Part shown: piece by piece, positions 43,225-52,973 of the stretch | How the letters are laid out: the number at the start of each line of letters is the position of its first letter | Position numbering within the stretch: the first letter of the stretch is position 1 | Origin: Rhizobiaceae bacterium | GTDB taxonomy: Bacteria; Pseudomonadota; Alphaproteobacteria; Rhizobiales; Rhizobiaceae | Direction: 5' to 3' | NCBI GenBank assembly: GCA_023953845.1 | Contig: JAMLJC010000001.1 | Coordinates: 2,614,501-2,678,500, forward strand | Length of the DNA: 64,000 nt | The notes under the pieces: generated by a model | Told to the model about the DNA's origin: nothing | The model's input: only the letters and a program-made list of their open reading frames with translations | Databases searched by the model: none | Translations under genes and position numbers: made by a program

Positions 43225-44030
43225 TGAACGCGATCCTTTCAGCGATCTATCCGGGGACCGTGATGCACCAGCGCGTGCGCCCGCGCCGGCATCGTCTCAC
43301 CTATCGCATGTTCTGGCTGCTCCTCGATCTGGACGAGATCGATGCGCTGTCGGGCAGCCTGCGCCTCTTTTCGCGCAACCGGTTCAATCTGTTCAGCTTC
43401 TTCGATCGTGATCATGGCGGTGGCGCGTCGCTTCGTGCCCATGTCGACGGCCATCTCGCCAGAGCCGGTCTGGAAACCGGGGGCATGGTTCAGTTGCTGT
43501 CGATGCCCCGTATCCTCGGCTACGTCTTCAACCCGCTCAGCATCTACTTCTGCCGCCGTCGCGACGGCGCGTTGCAGGCGATGCTCTATGAGGTCAACAA
43601 CACTTTCGGCGAGCGCCACAGCTATCTGATCCCGATCGAGGGGGATGCGGGCGAAACGATACAGCAGGCCTGCGAGAAGCGTTTCCACGTATCGCCTTTC
43701 ATGGCGATGGACATCGCCTATCGCTTCCGGATCGGCATGCCGGGCCAAAGGCTCTCGGTCCACATCACCGGCAGCGATGCCGAAGGTCCGATGATCGTCG
43801 CCGCCTTTTCTGGCCGGCGCGAGGCGCTGTCGGACGGAGCGTTGGCGCGAACCTTCCTGTCCCACCCGCTGCTGACGCTGAAGGTCGTCGGCGGCATACA
43901 CTGGGAGGCCCTGCGCCTTTGGCTCAAGGGCATCCGACTGCGTCCGCATCCGTCCGCTCCGGATGCAGCCGTGACCTATGTGTCCGCGCGCCGGAGCATC
44001 CGCCGGGAGGTCCATCGCGATGTCGTCTGA
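43224..44030 (+). CDS. DUF1365 family protein
   Basis: 268 residues from ATG 43224, which shares a base with the previous stop. Motifs RPRRHRLTYRMFWLLLDLDE, FNPLSIYFCRR and YEVNNTFGERHSYL are DUF1365 hallmarks. It sits between the FAD oxidoreductase and cyclopropane synthase and overlaps the latter by 11 bases. The family co-occurs with lipid-modifying enzymes, including furan fatty acid formation in other alphaproteobacteria; the reaction of this member is not determined by sequence alone. Confidence 0.88.
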   Translation: MNAILSAIYPGTVMHQRVRPRRHRLTYRMFWLLLDLDEIDALSGSLRLFSRNRFNLFSFFDRDHGGGASLRAHVDGHLARAGLETGGMVQLLSMPRILGYVFNPLSIYFCRRRDGALQAMLYEVNNTFGERHSYLIPIEGDAGETIQQACEKRFHVSPFMAMDIAYRFRIGMPGQRLSVHITGSDAEGPMIVAAFSGRREALSDGALARTFLSHPLLTLKVVGGIHWEALRLWLKGIRLRPHPSAPDAAVTYVSARRSIRREVHRDVV

Positions 44031-45246
44031 GATCGAAAGCCGCACCGACGGCTGCCGCCCGCTGCGCAGCATCCTGGCAGCATCTCTTCTGCGCCGGCTG
44101 CTGAATTGTGTCGAACATGGCCGTCTCGTCGTGCGCACGCCGGAAGGCGTTACCCTGGAGCGCCAGTCCGGCCGGCCGGGACCTGAAGGCGTGCTGGTTC
44201 TGCACAGATGGCGCGCGATAAGACGGATGCTGGCCGGCGGCGACGTGGCCTTCGCCGAGGCCTATGTGGAGGGCGAGTGGTCGACGCCGGACCTCGTCGC
44301 CTTGCTGGAACTGGCGGCGGTGAACATTGACGGCATAGACCGAGCGGCCGGCAGCACGCCGGTGCGCTTCCTGCACAGGCTGAGGCACATGCTGAGGGCA
44401 AACAGCCGGCGGGGCAGCCGCCGCAACATCGCCTTTCACTACGATCTCGGCAATGATTTCTACCGGCTGTGGCTCGACCCGGGCATGCTCTATTCCTCGG
44501 CTCTCTACGAAAAGCCGACCGACACGCTGGAAGAGGGGCAGGAAAACAAGCTGCGGCGCATCGCCGAATTGCTCGAACTGTCGCCCGGACAGAGCGTGTT
44601 GGAGATCGGTTGCGGTTGGGGGGCGCTTGCGGCGCGCATGGCAAGAGCCGGCGCGCTCGTGAAAGGCATAACCCTGTCGGCCGAACAACTCGCGCACGCG
44701 CGGACGCTGGGCGAGAAAAACGGTCTGTCGGAAAGCATGCGGTTCGAACTCGAGGACTATCGCGACACGGACGGCTCCTTCGACCGCGTCGTCTCGATCG
44801 AGATGTTCGAGGCCGTCGGCGAGCAATACTGGCCGACCTATTTCGATACACTGCGGCGACTGCTGAAAGGGGACGGCCATGCCGTGCTGCAGATCATATC
44901 GATCCATGAAAGCCGTTTCGACGGCTACCGGCGAGGCGCGGACTTCATCCAGCGCCATATCTTTCCGGGAGGCATGCTGCCGACCGGGACGATCATCCGG
45001 CGGCTGGCGCAGGAGCACGGGTTCTCGCTCGTGTCCGCGGAAAATTTCGGCAGAAGCTATGCCCGGACGCTGGCGGAGTGGCACAAACGGTTCCAGCGCA
45101 ACTGGCCCGCGATCCAGCGCCTCGGCTTCGATCAGCGCTTCCGCCGCCTCTGGGAATATTACCTCGCCTATTGCGAGGCGGGTTTCCGCGCCGGTACGAT
45201 CGATGTCGGGCTCTATGTGCTGAAGCCCGAAGCGGAGTACGATTGA
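44020..45246 (+). CDS. cfa: Cyclopropane-fatty-acyl-phospholipid synthase family methyltransferase
   Basis: 408 residues, normal for CFA synthase. Substrate-proximal NIAFHYDLGNDFYRLWLDPG and MLYSSALY, SAM motif VLEIGCGWGALAARMA, and EMFEAVGEQYW. It transfers a methylene or methyl group from SAM to unsaturated acyl chains of membrane phospholipids. Third gene of the RpoE operon, so membrane remodelling under photo-oxidative stress is the likely role. Confidence 0.92.
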   Translation: MSSEIESRTDGCRPLRSILAASLLRRLLNCVEHGRLVVRTPEGVTLERQSGRPGPEGVLVLHRWRAIRRMLAGGDVAFAEAYVEGEWSTPDLVALLELAAVNIDGIDRAAGSTPVRFLHRLRHMLRANSRRGSRRNIAFHYDLGNDFYRLWLDPGMLYSSALYEKPTDTLEEGQENKLRRIAELLELSPGQSVLEIGCGWGALAARMARAGALVKGITLSAEQLAHARTLGEKNGLSESMRFELEDYRDTDGSFDRVVSIEMFEAVGEQYWPTYFDTLRRLLKGDGHAVLQIISIHESRFDGYRRGADFIQRHIFPGGMLPTGTIIRRLAQEHGFSLVSAENFGRSYARTLAEWHKRFQRNWPAIQRLGFDQRFRRLWEYYLAYCEAGFRAGTIDVGLYVLKPEAEYD

Positions 45247-45295
45247 GCATAGGCATCAACCTTCCAGCGCATCACAGGCTGAGGAAATGGCCGCG

Positions 45296-46411
45296 TCAGA
45301 CACTGCCTGACGTGCTGCGCCAACCGTTGCTTGCGCTGTATTCCCCACGTTCATAGATCGCGTTGGCTCTCCCCACCAGGAGGTCATCGACCTTGCCGAT
45401 GGCCGCTGCATCCTTGTCGGCATAGGGCATGGCGTGCAGCACATACCGCATGGCGTTGAGCCGCGCCCGCTTCTTGTCGTTCGACTTGATGACCGTCCAC
45501 GGCGAATCGGCCGTATCGGTGTGGAAGAACATGGCTTCCTTGGCCTGCGTGTAGGCATCCCACTTGTCGAGCGAGGCGAGGTCGACCGGAGAAAGCTTCC
45601 ACTGTTTCAGCGGATGCACCTTGCGCTCCTTGAAGCGCCGGCCCTGCTCCTCCCTGCTGACGGAGAACCAGAACTTTATCAGGTGAATTCCGCTGCGTGT
45701 CAGGTTGCGCTCGAACTCCGGCACCTCGCGGAGAAACTCGCGGTATTCCTCGTCGCTGCAGAAGCCCATCACGCGTTCAACGCCGGCCCGGTTATACCAA
45801 CTGCGGTCGAACAGCACGATCTCTCCCATGGTCGGAAGGTGCTGGACATAACGCTGGAAATACCACTGCCCACGCTCCACCTCGTTCGGCTTTTCGAGCG
45901 CGACGACGCGCGCGCCGCGGGGATTGAGATGTTCCATGAATCGCTTGATGGCCCCGCCTTTTCCGGCGGCGTCGCGTCCTTCGAACAGGATGATGAGGCG
46001 TTGCCGGGCTTCCTTCACCCACGCCTGCATCTTGAGAAGCTCGGCCTGGAGCGCGAACTTCTCACGTTCGTAGTCGCGCCGAAGCATTCTGTATCTGTAA
46101 GGATAGCCGCCATCGCGCCAGTCTTCGGCGAGTTCATTGTTGTTCCTGGGCGGCTTGCCTGTCGGCTTCGGCAAGCCGAGGACCTGTCTGATCAGCCCGG
46201 CGTCGTCCGGCGATGCTCCTTCGATGATCGCGTGGATGCCTTCCTCCGCGTCGACCGCGGTCCTGACGGCTATGTTCGAAATGGCTGCGAGTTCCGTTTC
46301 CTGCGCAGCAACCGTTCTCTCGTCCGCTAAACCCGTCTGGACGGCCTGCGTCGTGTCTCCGGTGGCGTGTCCGATTTCCGGGAGCGTTTGCGCGCGGTCG
46401 TTGCTGGGCAT
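45296..46411 (-). CDS. ppk2: Polyphosphate kinase 2 (PPK2 family)
   Basis: 371 residues. An N-terminal extension of about 100 residues precedes the catalytic domain with Walker A FEGRDAAGKGGAIKRF, the lid region LNPRGARVVALEKPNEVERG and Walker B FDRSWYNRAGVERVMGF. PPK2 uses polyphosphate to make nucleoside triphosphates, or the reverse. Single-domain class I type. Converges on cfa with a 49-base gap. Confidence 0.92.
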   Translation of the reverse strand: MPSNDRAQTLPEIGHATGDTTQAVQTGLADERTVAAQETELAAISNIAVRTAVDAEEGIHAIIEGASPDDAGLIRQVLGLPKPTGKPPRNNNELAEDWRDGGYPYRYRMLRRDYEREKFALQAELLKMQAWVKEARQRLIILFEGRDAAGKGGAIKRFMEHLNPRGARVVALEKPNEVERGQWYFQRYVQHLPTMGEIVLFDRSWYNRAGVERVMGFCSDEEYREFLREVPEFERNLTRSGIHLIKFWFSVSREEQGRRFKERKVHPLKQWKLSPVDLASLDKWDAYTQAKEAMFFHTDTADSPWTVIKSNDKKRARLNAMRYVLHAMPYADKDAAAIGKVDDLLVGRANAIYERGEYSASNGWRSTSGSV

Positions 46412-46623
46412 CGGGATTCGATCTCCTCATATCGGGTCTGCCGGGTGAGCAGATCATTTCGTCGGCGCATCAGACGATGCGGCGGTGCGAAGGGCATTGA
46501 TCCGCGTGGGGAGTCCGCCGCCGCATCCGGGCAAAGAGCGTCAGCGCGAAAACCACATGCCTACTATGTCGAAGAGCCGCAGTTTCGAGTTGATCGAAAT
46601 CAAGCTTCGTGCGGTACCGACCC

Positions 46624-46908
46624 TCAGCCGTAGTGGAACCGGGGCTTTGGTCCGGTACCGGTGAAGGCGACGCCGACGCGCTCGCGGCTGCGCCACCGCA
46701 GTTCGCATCTGTAGGCGATCTGGTCGGCCGGGACATAGAGCGTGAAGGTCGGCGGGAGCGCGATTTCCGGGTGCACCTTCAATTCTGCGCCACCCTCGTG
46801 CTGATTGCGCACGACGCAGGCTATCTCGGAGGTTTTCGTGTCGATGATTATCGTCGCGCCCTTCAATACGCGGCGCCTGCGCTCTCGTCGCTGTTCATCG
46901 CTAGGCAT
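46624..46908 (-). CDS. PilZ domain protein
   Basis: 94 residues from ATG 46908 (a longer frame starts at 46953). The PilZ c-di-GMP-binding elements are RRERRRRVLKGATI at the N-terminus and the strand-rich body RNQHEGGAELKVH ... CELRWRSRERVGVAFTG. The second motif of canonical PilZ (D/NxSxxG) reads NQHEGGA, so nucleotide binding may be altered. A small stand-alone effector, 212 bases downstream of ppk2. Confidence 0.8.
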   Translation of the reverse strand: MPSDEQRRERRRRVLKGATIIIDTKTSEIACVVRNQHEGGAELKVHPEIALPPTFTLYVPADQIAYRCELRWRSRERVGVAFTGTGPKPRFHYG

Positions 46909-47113
46909 CGGTAGGCGCTGCAGAGAAATTGCGTTCAGACCAATCTGCTTCACGCGGATGTTTTTGCGCCGTGAAGGATGACGTCTTTCCCGAATGGATC
47001 TTTCATGCTCGATCTCCGTCGCTGAGCGGAAGGCGCTGAATGAGACGCCCCCTGACCCGCTCCCCGCCGGTGCCTGCGCCTGTCGCGTCCCCGGTTATTC
47101 ATCCGAGCTTGCG

Positions 47114-47362
47114 CTAGCCTGAAATGGCGTCGCCCCGCTGCCAGCCCGCGCGGCCCCAGTTGCGGATGCGCATGCGCAGTGCGATCCATCGCGCCGGGAG
47201 AGGCGACAGGACGAAACTGGCAACGACGACCGCCGGAAGAAGGTAAGTGAGGTGCGGCTGGAGAGCCGAGATCGAAAGAACTGTAATAGCGCCGATGCCG
47301 AAAAGGACGGCGTTGGTCATCAGGCTGCATGCGATTGTGAGCCAGGTGTCGGTGCTGAACAT
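47114..47362 (-). CDS. Small hypothetical inner-membrane protein
   Basis: 82 residues from the ATG at 47362 (an upstream in-frame start would add eight). Two hydrophobic segments (about 6-29 and 34-54: AVLFGIGAITVLSISAL, YLLPAVVVASFVLSPLPARW) and a basic tail. Pattern matches small rhizobial two-helix proteins of unknown function. It lies downstream of napC but 101 bases away. Confidence 0.6.
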   Translation of the reverse strand: MFSTDTWLTIACSLMTNAVLFGIGAITVLSISALQPHLTYLLPAVVVASFVLSPLPARWIALRMRIRNWGRAGWQRGDAISG

Positions 47363-47463
47363 CGGGCAGCGCTCCGTGGGTTCCATCTATCGAACGCGCA
47401 TGTTGCCGGGGGGTTCCCGACCGAATGCCGCGATGGCGTAGACGCCATCACGCAAGGCAGGCT

Positions 47464-48219
47464 CTACTCCGTCGGTGTCGCCACCATCTGCAACGCAGCG
47501 GGATGGACCTCGTCGTCCAGGCTCCACATGACGCGGTGCGGAGATCGGGCGAGGCGCTCCAGTTCGTCGAACACCGAGGTCGACGGCAACCCCTCGCCCT
47601 CGAGTTCCGGCGGGACCTTCCAGCCCGGATCGACGCCTTCCATGTTCGGAAGCTCGTGCGCGATGCCCTTGTGGCAGTCGATGCAGGTCGCTTCTCCTGA
47701 AAGCAGGTAGCGCGTATGGATCGTGGCGGCGCGCTCGGTCTGCTTGGACAGATCCATCGCCACCGAAGAATGGCAGTTCCGGCATTCAAGGCTGTCGTTC
47801 GCCTTCAGCCGGGCCCATTCGTGCTGCGCCAGCTCCAGCCTGTGGTCGAGGAACTTCCGGCGCGTGTTGATGGTGCCGAAGATCTTGCCCCACACTTCCT
47901 TCGAGGCCTGCATCTTCCTTGCGATCTTGTCGGTCCATTCGTGCGGGACGTGGCAGTCTGGACATGACGCCCTGACGCCGGAACGGTTCGAGAAGTGGAC
48001 GGTGCGCGTCAGCTCCTCATAGACGTTGGATTCCATCTCGTGGCAGGAAATGCAGAACTGCTCGGTGTTCGTGAGTTCCAGGGCGGTGTTGAACGCGCCC
48101 CAGAAAATCACGCCGCCGACGAAGCCGCCGAGCGTCAGGAAACCCAGACTGAGCGTCGCGGCGGGCGTCGCGAGAATGTGCCACGCCCAGAGAGCCGCGG
48201 CCTTCAGGCGCGGCCACAT
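47464..48219 (-). CDS. napC: Cytochrome c NapC, quinol-oxidising tetrahaem protein
   Basis: 251 residues. One N-terminal membrane anchor (TLSLGFLTLGGFVGGVIFWG) and four CxxCH haem sites: CISCH, CPDCH, CRNCH, CIDCH. NapC/NirT family, which oxidises membrane quinol and passes electrons to NapB-NapA in the periplasm. Its ATG follows the napB TAG with no spacer. Last gene of napEDABC. Confidence 0.94.
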   Translation of the reverse strand: MWPRLKAAALWAWHILATPAATLSLGFLTLGGFVGGVIFWGAFNTALELTNTEQFCISCHEMESNVYEELTRTVHFSNRSGVRASCPDCHVPHEWTDKIARKMQASKEVWGKIFGTINTRRKFLDHRLELAQHEWARLKANDSLECRNCHSSVAMDLSKQTERAATIHTRYLLSGEATCIDCHKGIAHELPNMEGVDPGWKVPPELEGEGLPSTSVFDELERLARSPHRVMWSLDDEVHPAALQMVATPTE

Positions 48220-48717
48220 CTATTGATCTCCCGCGTGGCCGACGCCCAGCTTGCTCATGTCGGTGAATGTATTGCCGACGAGCGGCGCGGTGTCGGCCTG
48301 CGGCACGTGGCAGGCCGTGCAGAAGTAGCGACGCGGCGAGACGTCGGCGAGCATCTGGCCCTCGCGGGTGATGTAGTGCGTGACGCTGATCATGGGCGCG
48401 CCCGACCCTTGCGTGAACTCGCGCTTGTGGCACGACAGGCAGCGGTTCGTGTTGACGGAAAGCTGATAGCCCTCGATCGAATGCGGAATGATAGGCGGCT
48501 GGTCGGGATAGGCGCGCATCTGGCGGATGTCGTCTATCGTCCATTTCGGCGTCGGATCGGCCGGAAGTTCGTCCATGGGCTGCGTCGCTCCGGTGAGCGG
48601 CGGGACGATGGACGACGTCATCTGGGCCAATGCGGCGGTGCCGAGCGCGACGAAAAGCCCGGCGGCGAAGATGATGCGCGCCTGGCGCGTCAGACGGGCG
48701 TGACCTTGACCGCGCAT
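48220..48717 (-). CDS. napB: Periplasmic nitrate reductase dihaem cytochrome NapB
   Basis: 165 residues from ATG 48717, which overlaps the napA end by 28 bases. Signal peptide (ARIIFAAGLFVALGTAALAQ) and two haem sites, CLSCH and CTACH. Transfers electrons from NapC to NapA. Confidence 0.92.
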   Translation of the reverse strand: MRGQGHARLTRQARIIFAAGLFVALGTAALAQMTSSIVPPLTGATQPMDELPADPTPKWTIDDIRQMRAYPDQPPIIPHSIEGYQLSVNTNRCLSCHKREFTQGSGAPMISVTHYITREGQMLADVSPRRYFCTACHVPQADTAPLVGNTFTDMSKLGVGHAGDQ

Positions 48718-51191
48718 TTCTTGAAATCCGTCTGCTTGGAGATGGGATCGGTCGCGTCGAGCGTGACCTTGTTGATGAGCTTGCTGGCGTCGAACCACGG
48801 CACGAACACCACGCCGCGAGGCATGCGGTTGCGCCCCCTTGTCTCGACCCTGACCCTGATCTCGCCGCGCCGCGAGGCGACGCGGACTTCCGCCCCCTGA
48901 TTGATGCCGCGCCGTCGCGCGTCGTCGGCGTTCATGAAGCAGACCGCGCCGGGGAACGCCTTGTAAAGTTCGGGAACGCGCATGGTCATCGAGCCGGAGT
49001 GCCAGTGCTCCAGCACGCGTCCGGTCACCAGCCAGACGTCGTAGTCGTCATCGGGAGATTCCGCCGGCGGCTCGTAGGGCACGGCGAGGATCACCGCCTT
49101 GCCATCCGGCCGCCCGTAGAACTTCACGCCCTCGCCGGGTTTCACATAAGGATCGAGCCCTTCGCGATAGCGCCACTTGGTCTCCTTGCCGTCGACGACC
49201 GGCCAGCGCAGGCCGCGAACCTGATGATAGACTTCATAGGGCGCTAGATCGTGGCCGTGGCCGCGGCCGAACTCGGCATATTCCTCGAACATGCCCTTCT
49301 GGAGATAGAAGCCGAAGGCACGCGATTCGTGGTTCTCGTACTCCGCGTCGAGATCGGCGAGCGGGAAGCGGTCGACCTTGCCGTTGCGGAACAGCACATC
49401 GAACAGCGTCTTGCCCTTGTATCCGGGATTGGCGTTCAGGATGTCCGCGGGCCAGACGTCTTCCGTCACGAAGCGCTTCGAGAACTCCACGAGCTGCCAG
49501 AGGTCCGAGCGCGCCTCGCCCGGCGCGTTGACGAGCTGATGCCAGACATGCGTGCGCCGCTCGGCATTGCCGTAGGCTCCTTCCTTTTCCACCCACATGG
49601 CCGCCGGCAGGATCACGTCCGCCGAGAGCGCGGTGACGGTCGGATAGGCGTCGGACACGACGACGAAATTGTCGGGATTGCGGTAGCCGGGATAGGTCTC
49701 GTTGCTGTTGTTCGGCGCAGCCTGGACGTTGTTGTTGACCTGGACCCAGTAGAAATTGAGCTTGCCGTCATGCAGCATCCGGTCCTGCTGCACGGCGTGG
49801 AAGCCTGGCTTGTCCGGCAAAAGGCCGTGCGGCAGCCGCCAGATTTCCTCGGCGTGCTCCCGGTGCTCGGGATTGGTCACGACCATGTCGGCCGGCAGCC
49901 GATGGGCGAAGGTGCCGACCTCGCGCGCCGTGCCGCAGGCCGACGGCTGGCCAGTCAGCGAGAAGGGGCTGTTGCCCGGCTCGGAAATCTTTCCGGTCAG
50001 AAGATGCAGATTGTAGACCATCTGGTTGGCCCACACCCCCCGGACGTGCTGGTTGAATCCCATCGTCCAGAGCGACATCACCTTGATGTCGGGGTTTGCG
50101 TAAAGCTCGGCAAGCTCCTCGAGGAATTCCGGCTCGACGCCGGACAGTTCCGAAACGGAATCCAGCGTGTAGTCCGAGACCATCGTCTTGAATGCTTCGA
50201 AGTCGATCGGCTCCGTCTTTCCGGGATCGGCCGCGCCCTTCGCCGCCATCTCGACGGGATTGTCGGGCCGCAGCCCGTAACCGATATCCGTCGCCCCGCT
50301 CATGAACACCGCATGGTCGCGCACGAAGGCTTCGTTCACCCGGCCGGTCTGGATGATGTGATTGGCGATGTAGTTCAGGATCGCGAGGTCGGTGCCCGGC
50401 TTGAAGACCACCGGAATGTCGGCGAGGTCCATGGACCGATGCGTGAACGTCGACAGCACCGCGCAGCGGACATGCGGATGCCCGAGCCTGCGGTCGGCCA
50501 CCCGCGTCCAGAGGATGGGGTGCATCTCCGCCATGTTCGAGCCCCAGAGCACGAAGGCGTCGGCATGCTCGAAGTCGTCGTAGCAGCCCATCGGCTCGTC
50601 CATGCCGAAGGTCCGCATGAAGGCCACGGCGGCCGACGCCATGCAGTGGCGGGCATTGGGATCGAGATTGTTCGACCGGAAGCCGCCGCGCATCAGCTTC
50701 GTGGCGGCGTAGCCCTCGAAGATCGTCCATTGGCCCGAGCCGAACATGCCGACGGCTTCGGGGCCTTTTTCCCGAAGCACGGCCTTGCACTTCTCGGCCA
50801 TCAGGTTGAAGGCCTCGTCCCATGAAACGGGTTCGAACTCGCCGTCCTTGTCGTAGACGCCGCCGCGCTTGCGCATCAGGGGCGTGGTCAGGCGATCCTC
50901 GCCATACATGATCTTGGAGAGGAAATAGCCCTTCACGCAGTTGAGGCCGCGGTTGACCTCCGCCTGCATGTCGCCATGCGTGGCGACGACATGGCCGTCC
51001 TTCACGCCGACCATCACCCCGCAGCCGGTGCCGCAGAAGCGGCATGGCGCCTTCGACCATTTGATCTCCAGCGCCTCGACGCCGCCGGGAACGGGCTGGG
51101 CGGCCGCGGGCAGGGCGATCCCCGCCGAAGCCGCCGCGAGCGACGCCGCATGCGCCTTCAGGAGATCGCGGCGGTTGATGGATGCCTTCAC
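48690..51191 (-). CDS. napA: Periplasmic nitrate reductase catalytic subunit NapA
   Basis: 833 residues, GTG start overlapping the napD stop (GTGA). Tat signal NRRDLLKAHAASLAAASAG. [4Fe-4S] cluster C-x2-C-x3-C-xn-C (CRFCGTGC ... NCVKGYF). Molybdenum-ligand Cys in DEPMGCYDD. Bis-MGD domains follow to the end. Reduces nitrate to nitrite in the periplasm. Chaperone NapD and electron carriers NapB and NapC are in the same operon. Confidence 0.95.
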   Translation of the reverse strand: MKASINRRDLLKAHAASLAAASAGIALPAAAQPVPGGVEALEIKWSKAPCRFCGTGCGVMVGVKDGHVVATHGDMQAEVNRGLNCVKGYFLSKIMYGEDRLTTPLMRKRGGVYDKDGEFEPVSWDEAFNLMAEKCKAVLREKGPEAVGMFGSGQWTIFEGYAATKLMRGGFRSNNLDPNARHCMASAAVAFMRTFGMDEPMGCYDDFEHADAFVLWGSNMAEMHPILWTRVADRRLGHPHVRCAVLSTFTHRSMDLADIPVVFKPGTDLAILNYIANHIIQTGRVNEAFVRDHAVFMSGATDIGYGLRPDNPVEMAAKGAADPGKTEPIDFEAFKTMVSDYTLDSVSELSGVEPEFLEELAELYANPDIKVMSLWTMGFNQHVRGVWANQMVYNLHLLTGKISEPGNSPFSLTGQPSACGTAREVGTFAHRLPADMVVTNPEHREHAEEIWRLPHGLLPDKPGFHAVQQDRMLHDGKLNFYWVQVNNNVQAAPNNSNETYPGYRNPDNFVVVSDAYPTVTALSADVILPAAMWVEKEGAYGNAERRTHVWHQLVNAPGEARSDLWQLVEFSKRFVTEDVWPADILNANPGYKGKTLFDVLFRNGKVDRFPLADLDAEYENHESRAFGFYLQKGMFEEYAEFGRGHGHDLAPYEVYHQVRGLRWPVVDGKETKWRYREGLDPYVKPGEGVKFYGRPDGKAVILAVPYEPPAESPDDDYDVWLVTGRVLEHWHSGSMTMRVPELYKAFPGAVCFMNADDARRRGINQGAEVRVASRRGEIRVRVETRGRNRMPRGVVFVPWFDASKLINKVTLDATDPISKQTDFKKCAVKVTPV

Positions 51192-51496
51192 GTCTCTACG
51201 TCCTCCCCTTCGTCGATGTGCTCGAAGACCATGTTGGCGGATATGACGCCGTCCATCGCCGAGATGCCGGTCAGCGTTTCGCCGAGCATGCCGCTGGTCG
51301 GCCCCTCGATCGTGATGACGATCCGGCTGCCTTCTTCCGCGTGCACCTCCACGCCGGGGATGGCGGCGAGAAGCCTGCCGATCTCTTCGCGGCGCGCGGG
51401 AAGCGCGACCACGACGGCGCTCGAAATATGGTTTCGTGAAATGGCGAGACCGCCCGTGAGCAGCGACCTGCGCGTCAATGCCGGTCTATCGCGCAT
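51188..51496 (-). CDS. napD: NapD, NapA maturation chaperone
   Basis: 102 residues. The ferredoxin-like core (HISSAVVVALPARREEIGRL ... GVEVHAEEGSRIVITIEG) is the NapD fold that binds the NapA Tat signal. The N-terminus carries an extra TRRSLLTGGLA segment resembling a twin-arginine/NapF-like start, which is longer than enterobacterial NapD. Translationally coupled to napA. Confidence 0.9.
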   Translation of the reverse strand: MRDRPALTRRSLLTGGLAISRNHISSAVVVALPARREEIGRLLAAIPGVEVHAEEGSRIVITIEGPTSGMLGETLTGISAMDGVISANMVFEHIDEGEDVET

Positions 51497-51500
51497 CGGC

Positions 51501-51698
51501 TCACCCTCCCGGCGGGCCCGGCGGCCCGTAGACGATCTGGTACATCCAGACGAGGAAACCGTATCCGCCGACGACGCCAACCGCGACGACGGGCCAGATG
51601 CCGAAAGCGAGCAGAAGAAAGGCCAGAAGCTCCTGTCGCCGCGTTTTCGCGCGCGAAGGAGCGGGGTCCGCAAGCGCGTGTTGGCTGTCCTGGGTCAT
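51501..51698 (-). CDS. napE: NapE, small membrane component of the nap operon
   Basis: 65 residues with one membrane helix (LLAFLLLAFGIWPVVAVGVVGGYGFLVWM; key GIWP...GYGF..WM pattern of NapE). First gene of the operon, four bases from napD. The order napEDABC without napF is usual in rhizobia. Confidence 0.9.
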   Translation of the reverse strand: MTQDSQHALADPAPSRAKTRRQELLAFLLLAFGIWPVVAVGVVGGYGFLVWMYQIVYGPPGPPGG

Positions 51699-51930
51699 GA
51701 CTCCTCATGTGCCTTGGACCGGCCGGACGCACCAAGCGTCACGCCGTAGGAGAAGCTAGCGTCTCGGGTGATGTTTTCAATAGATTTTTTGAGGCCTGTC
51801 GCAGGCGCGGCAGCAACGTGCAGATCGGCCATCAGGAAAGCGCGGACCTCCGGCGCCCTCATCTTTCGAGCAAACCGAAAACTTTTTTGCGTCGGCGGCG
51901 TTAGGCTCGAAATCAACAGGGACAGCGAGC

Positions 51931-52926
51931 ATGCCCAATCGTTCCAGCAGGGGTGCGGCAGAAAAAGAGGCTGCGAAGCAGCGGAAGATCCAGCGCGGAG
52001 TCGATGCGAAAGATGCTGCCGGCGACAGGCCGAAAAAGCCCGACCAGAAAAAGTCCGGCGCCATGCAGGCCGGGGCGCGGCGCTATCCGGAGCCGCCTTT
52101 CCCGAAGCAGCATCACCCGAAACCGGGTCACGAGTCCGAAATCGAGCCGGCGCCGCTCTACGACGCTCCATTCTACAAGGGCTCCGAAAAGCTGAAAGGC
52201 ATGGTGGCGCTGATCACCGGCGGCGATTCCGGTATCGGCCGCGCCGTGGCCGTGCTGTTCGCCCGGGAAGGCGCGGACGTCGCCATCTCATATCTCAGCG
52301 AGCACAGCGACGCGGAAACCACGAAGAAAGCCGTGGTAGCCGAAGGCGTGCGCTGCATCCTCATACCGGGCGACGTGTCGGAGGCCGATCATTGCGCCAA
52401 GGCGGTAGAGGAGACGGTGGCGAAGCTCGGCGCGCTGGACATCCTCGTCAACAATGCCGCGTTCCAGATCCATTCGGCGAAGTTCGAGGACCTGACCGAC
52501 GAGCATTTCGACACGACGCTGAAGACCAATCTCTACGGCTATTTCCATATGGCGAAGGCTGCGGTGGCGCATATGAAACCCGGAGCCTCGATCATCAACA
52601 CCGGCTCGATCACCGGCATCGACGGCAGCAAGGAACTGGTCGACTACTCCATGACCAAGGGCGGAATCCACGCCTTCACGCGCGCGCTTTCGGGGAACCT
52701 GATCGAGAAGGGAATCCGCGTGAACGCGGTCGCGCCCGGACCTGTCTGGACGCCGCTCAACCCCTCGGACAAGGAGGCGGAAGACGTCTCGCAGTTCGGC
52801 GCCAAGACGCCGATGAAGCGGCCGGCCCAGCCGGAGGAAATCGCGCCCGCCTATGTGTTCCTGGCCTCGCCGCAGTGCTCCAGCTACATCACCGGCGAAA
52901 TCCTTCCGATCATCGGCGGATATTGA
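51931..52926 (+). CDS. SDR family oxidoreductase with N-terminal Lys-rich extension (YghA-like)
   Basis: 331 residues. About 85 N-terminal residues are charged and Pro-rich (PEPPFPKQHHPKPGHESEIE), typical of the YghA/GsiD general-stress SDRs. The core has TGGDSGIGRAVAVLF, NNAAF, GSITGIDG and YSMTKGG (catalytic Tyr and Lys). NADPH-dependent aldehyde or ketone reduction is likely; substrate unknown. Divergent from napE. Confidence 0.9.
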   Translation: MPNRSSRGAAEKEAAKQRKIQRGVDAKDAAGDRPKKPDQKKSGAMQAGARRYPEPPFPKQHHPKPGHESEIEPAPLYDAPFYKGSEKLKGMVALITGGDSGIGRAVAVLFAREGADVAISYLSEHSDAETTKKAVVAEGVRCILIPGDVSEADHCAKAVEETVAKLGALDILVNNAAFQIHSAKFEDLTDEHFDTTLKTNLYGYFHMAKAAVAHMKPGASIINTGSITGIDGSKELVDYSMTKGGIHAFTRALSGNLIEKGIRVNAVAPGPVWTPLNPSDKEAEDVSQFGAKTPMKRPAQPEEIAPAYVFLASPQCSSYITGEILPIIGGY

Positions 52927-52973
52927 CGCCCGTTCGCTCTGTTCAATCGAAGGCGGGGAAAGGCGGAAGCGCG

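Noticed and set aside
51769..51780. Possible FNR box TGAT-N-TCAA upstream of napE
   Set aside because: Spacing is one base short of TTGAT-N4-ATCAA and the first T is missing, so I do not claim oxygen control by FNR from it.
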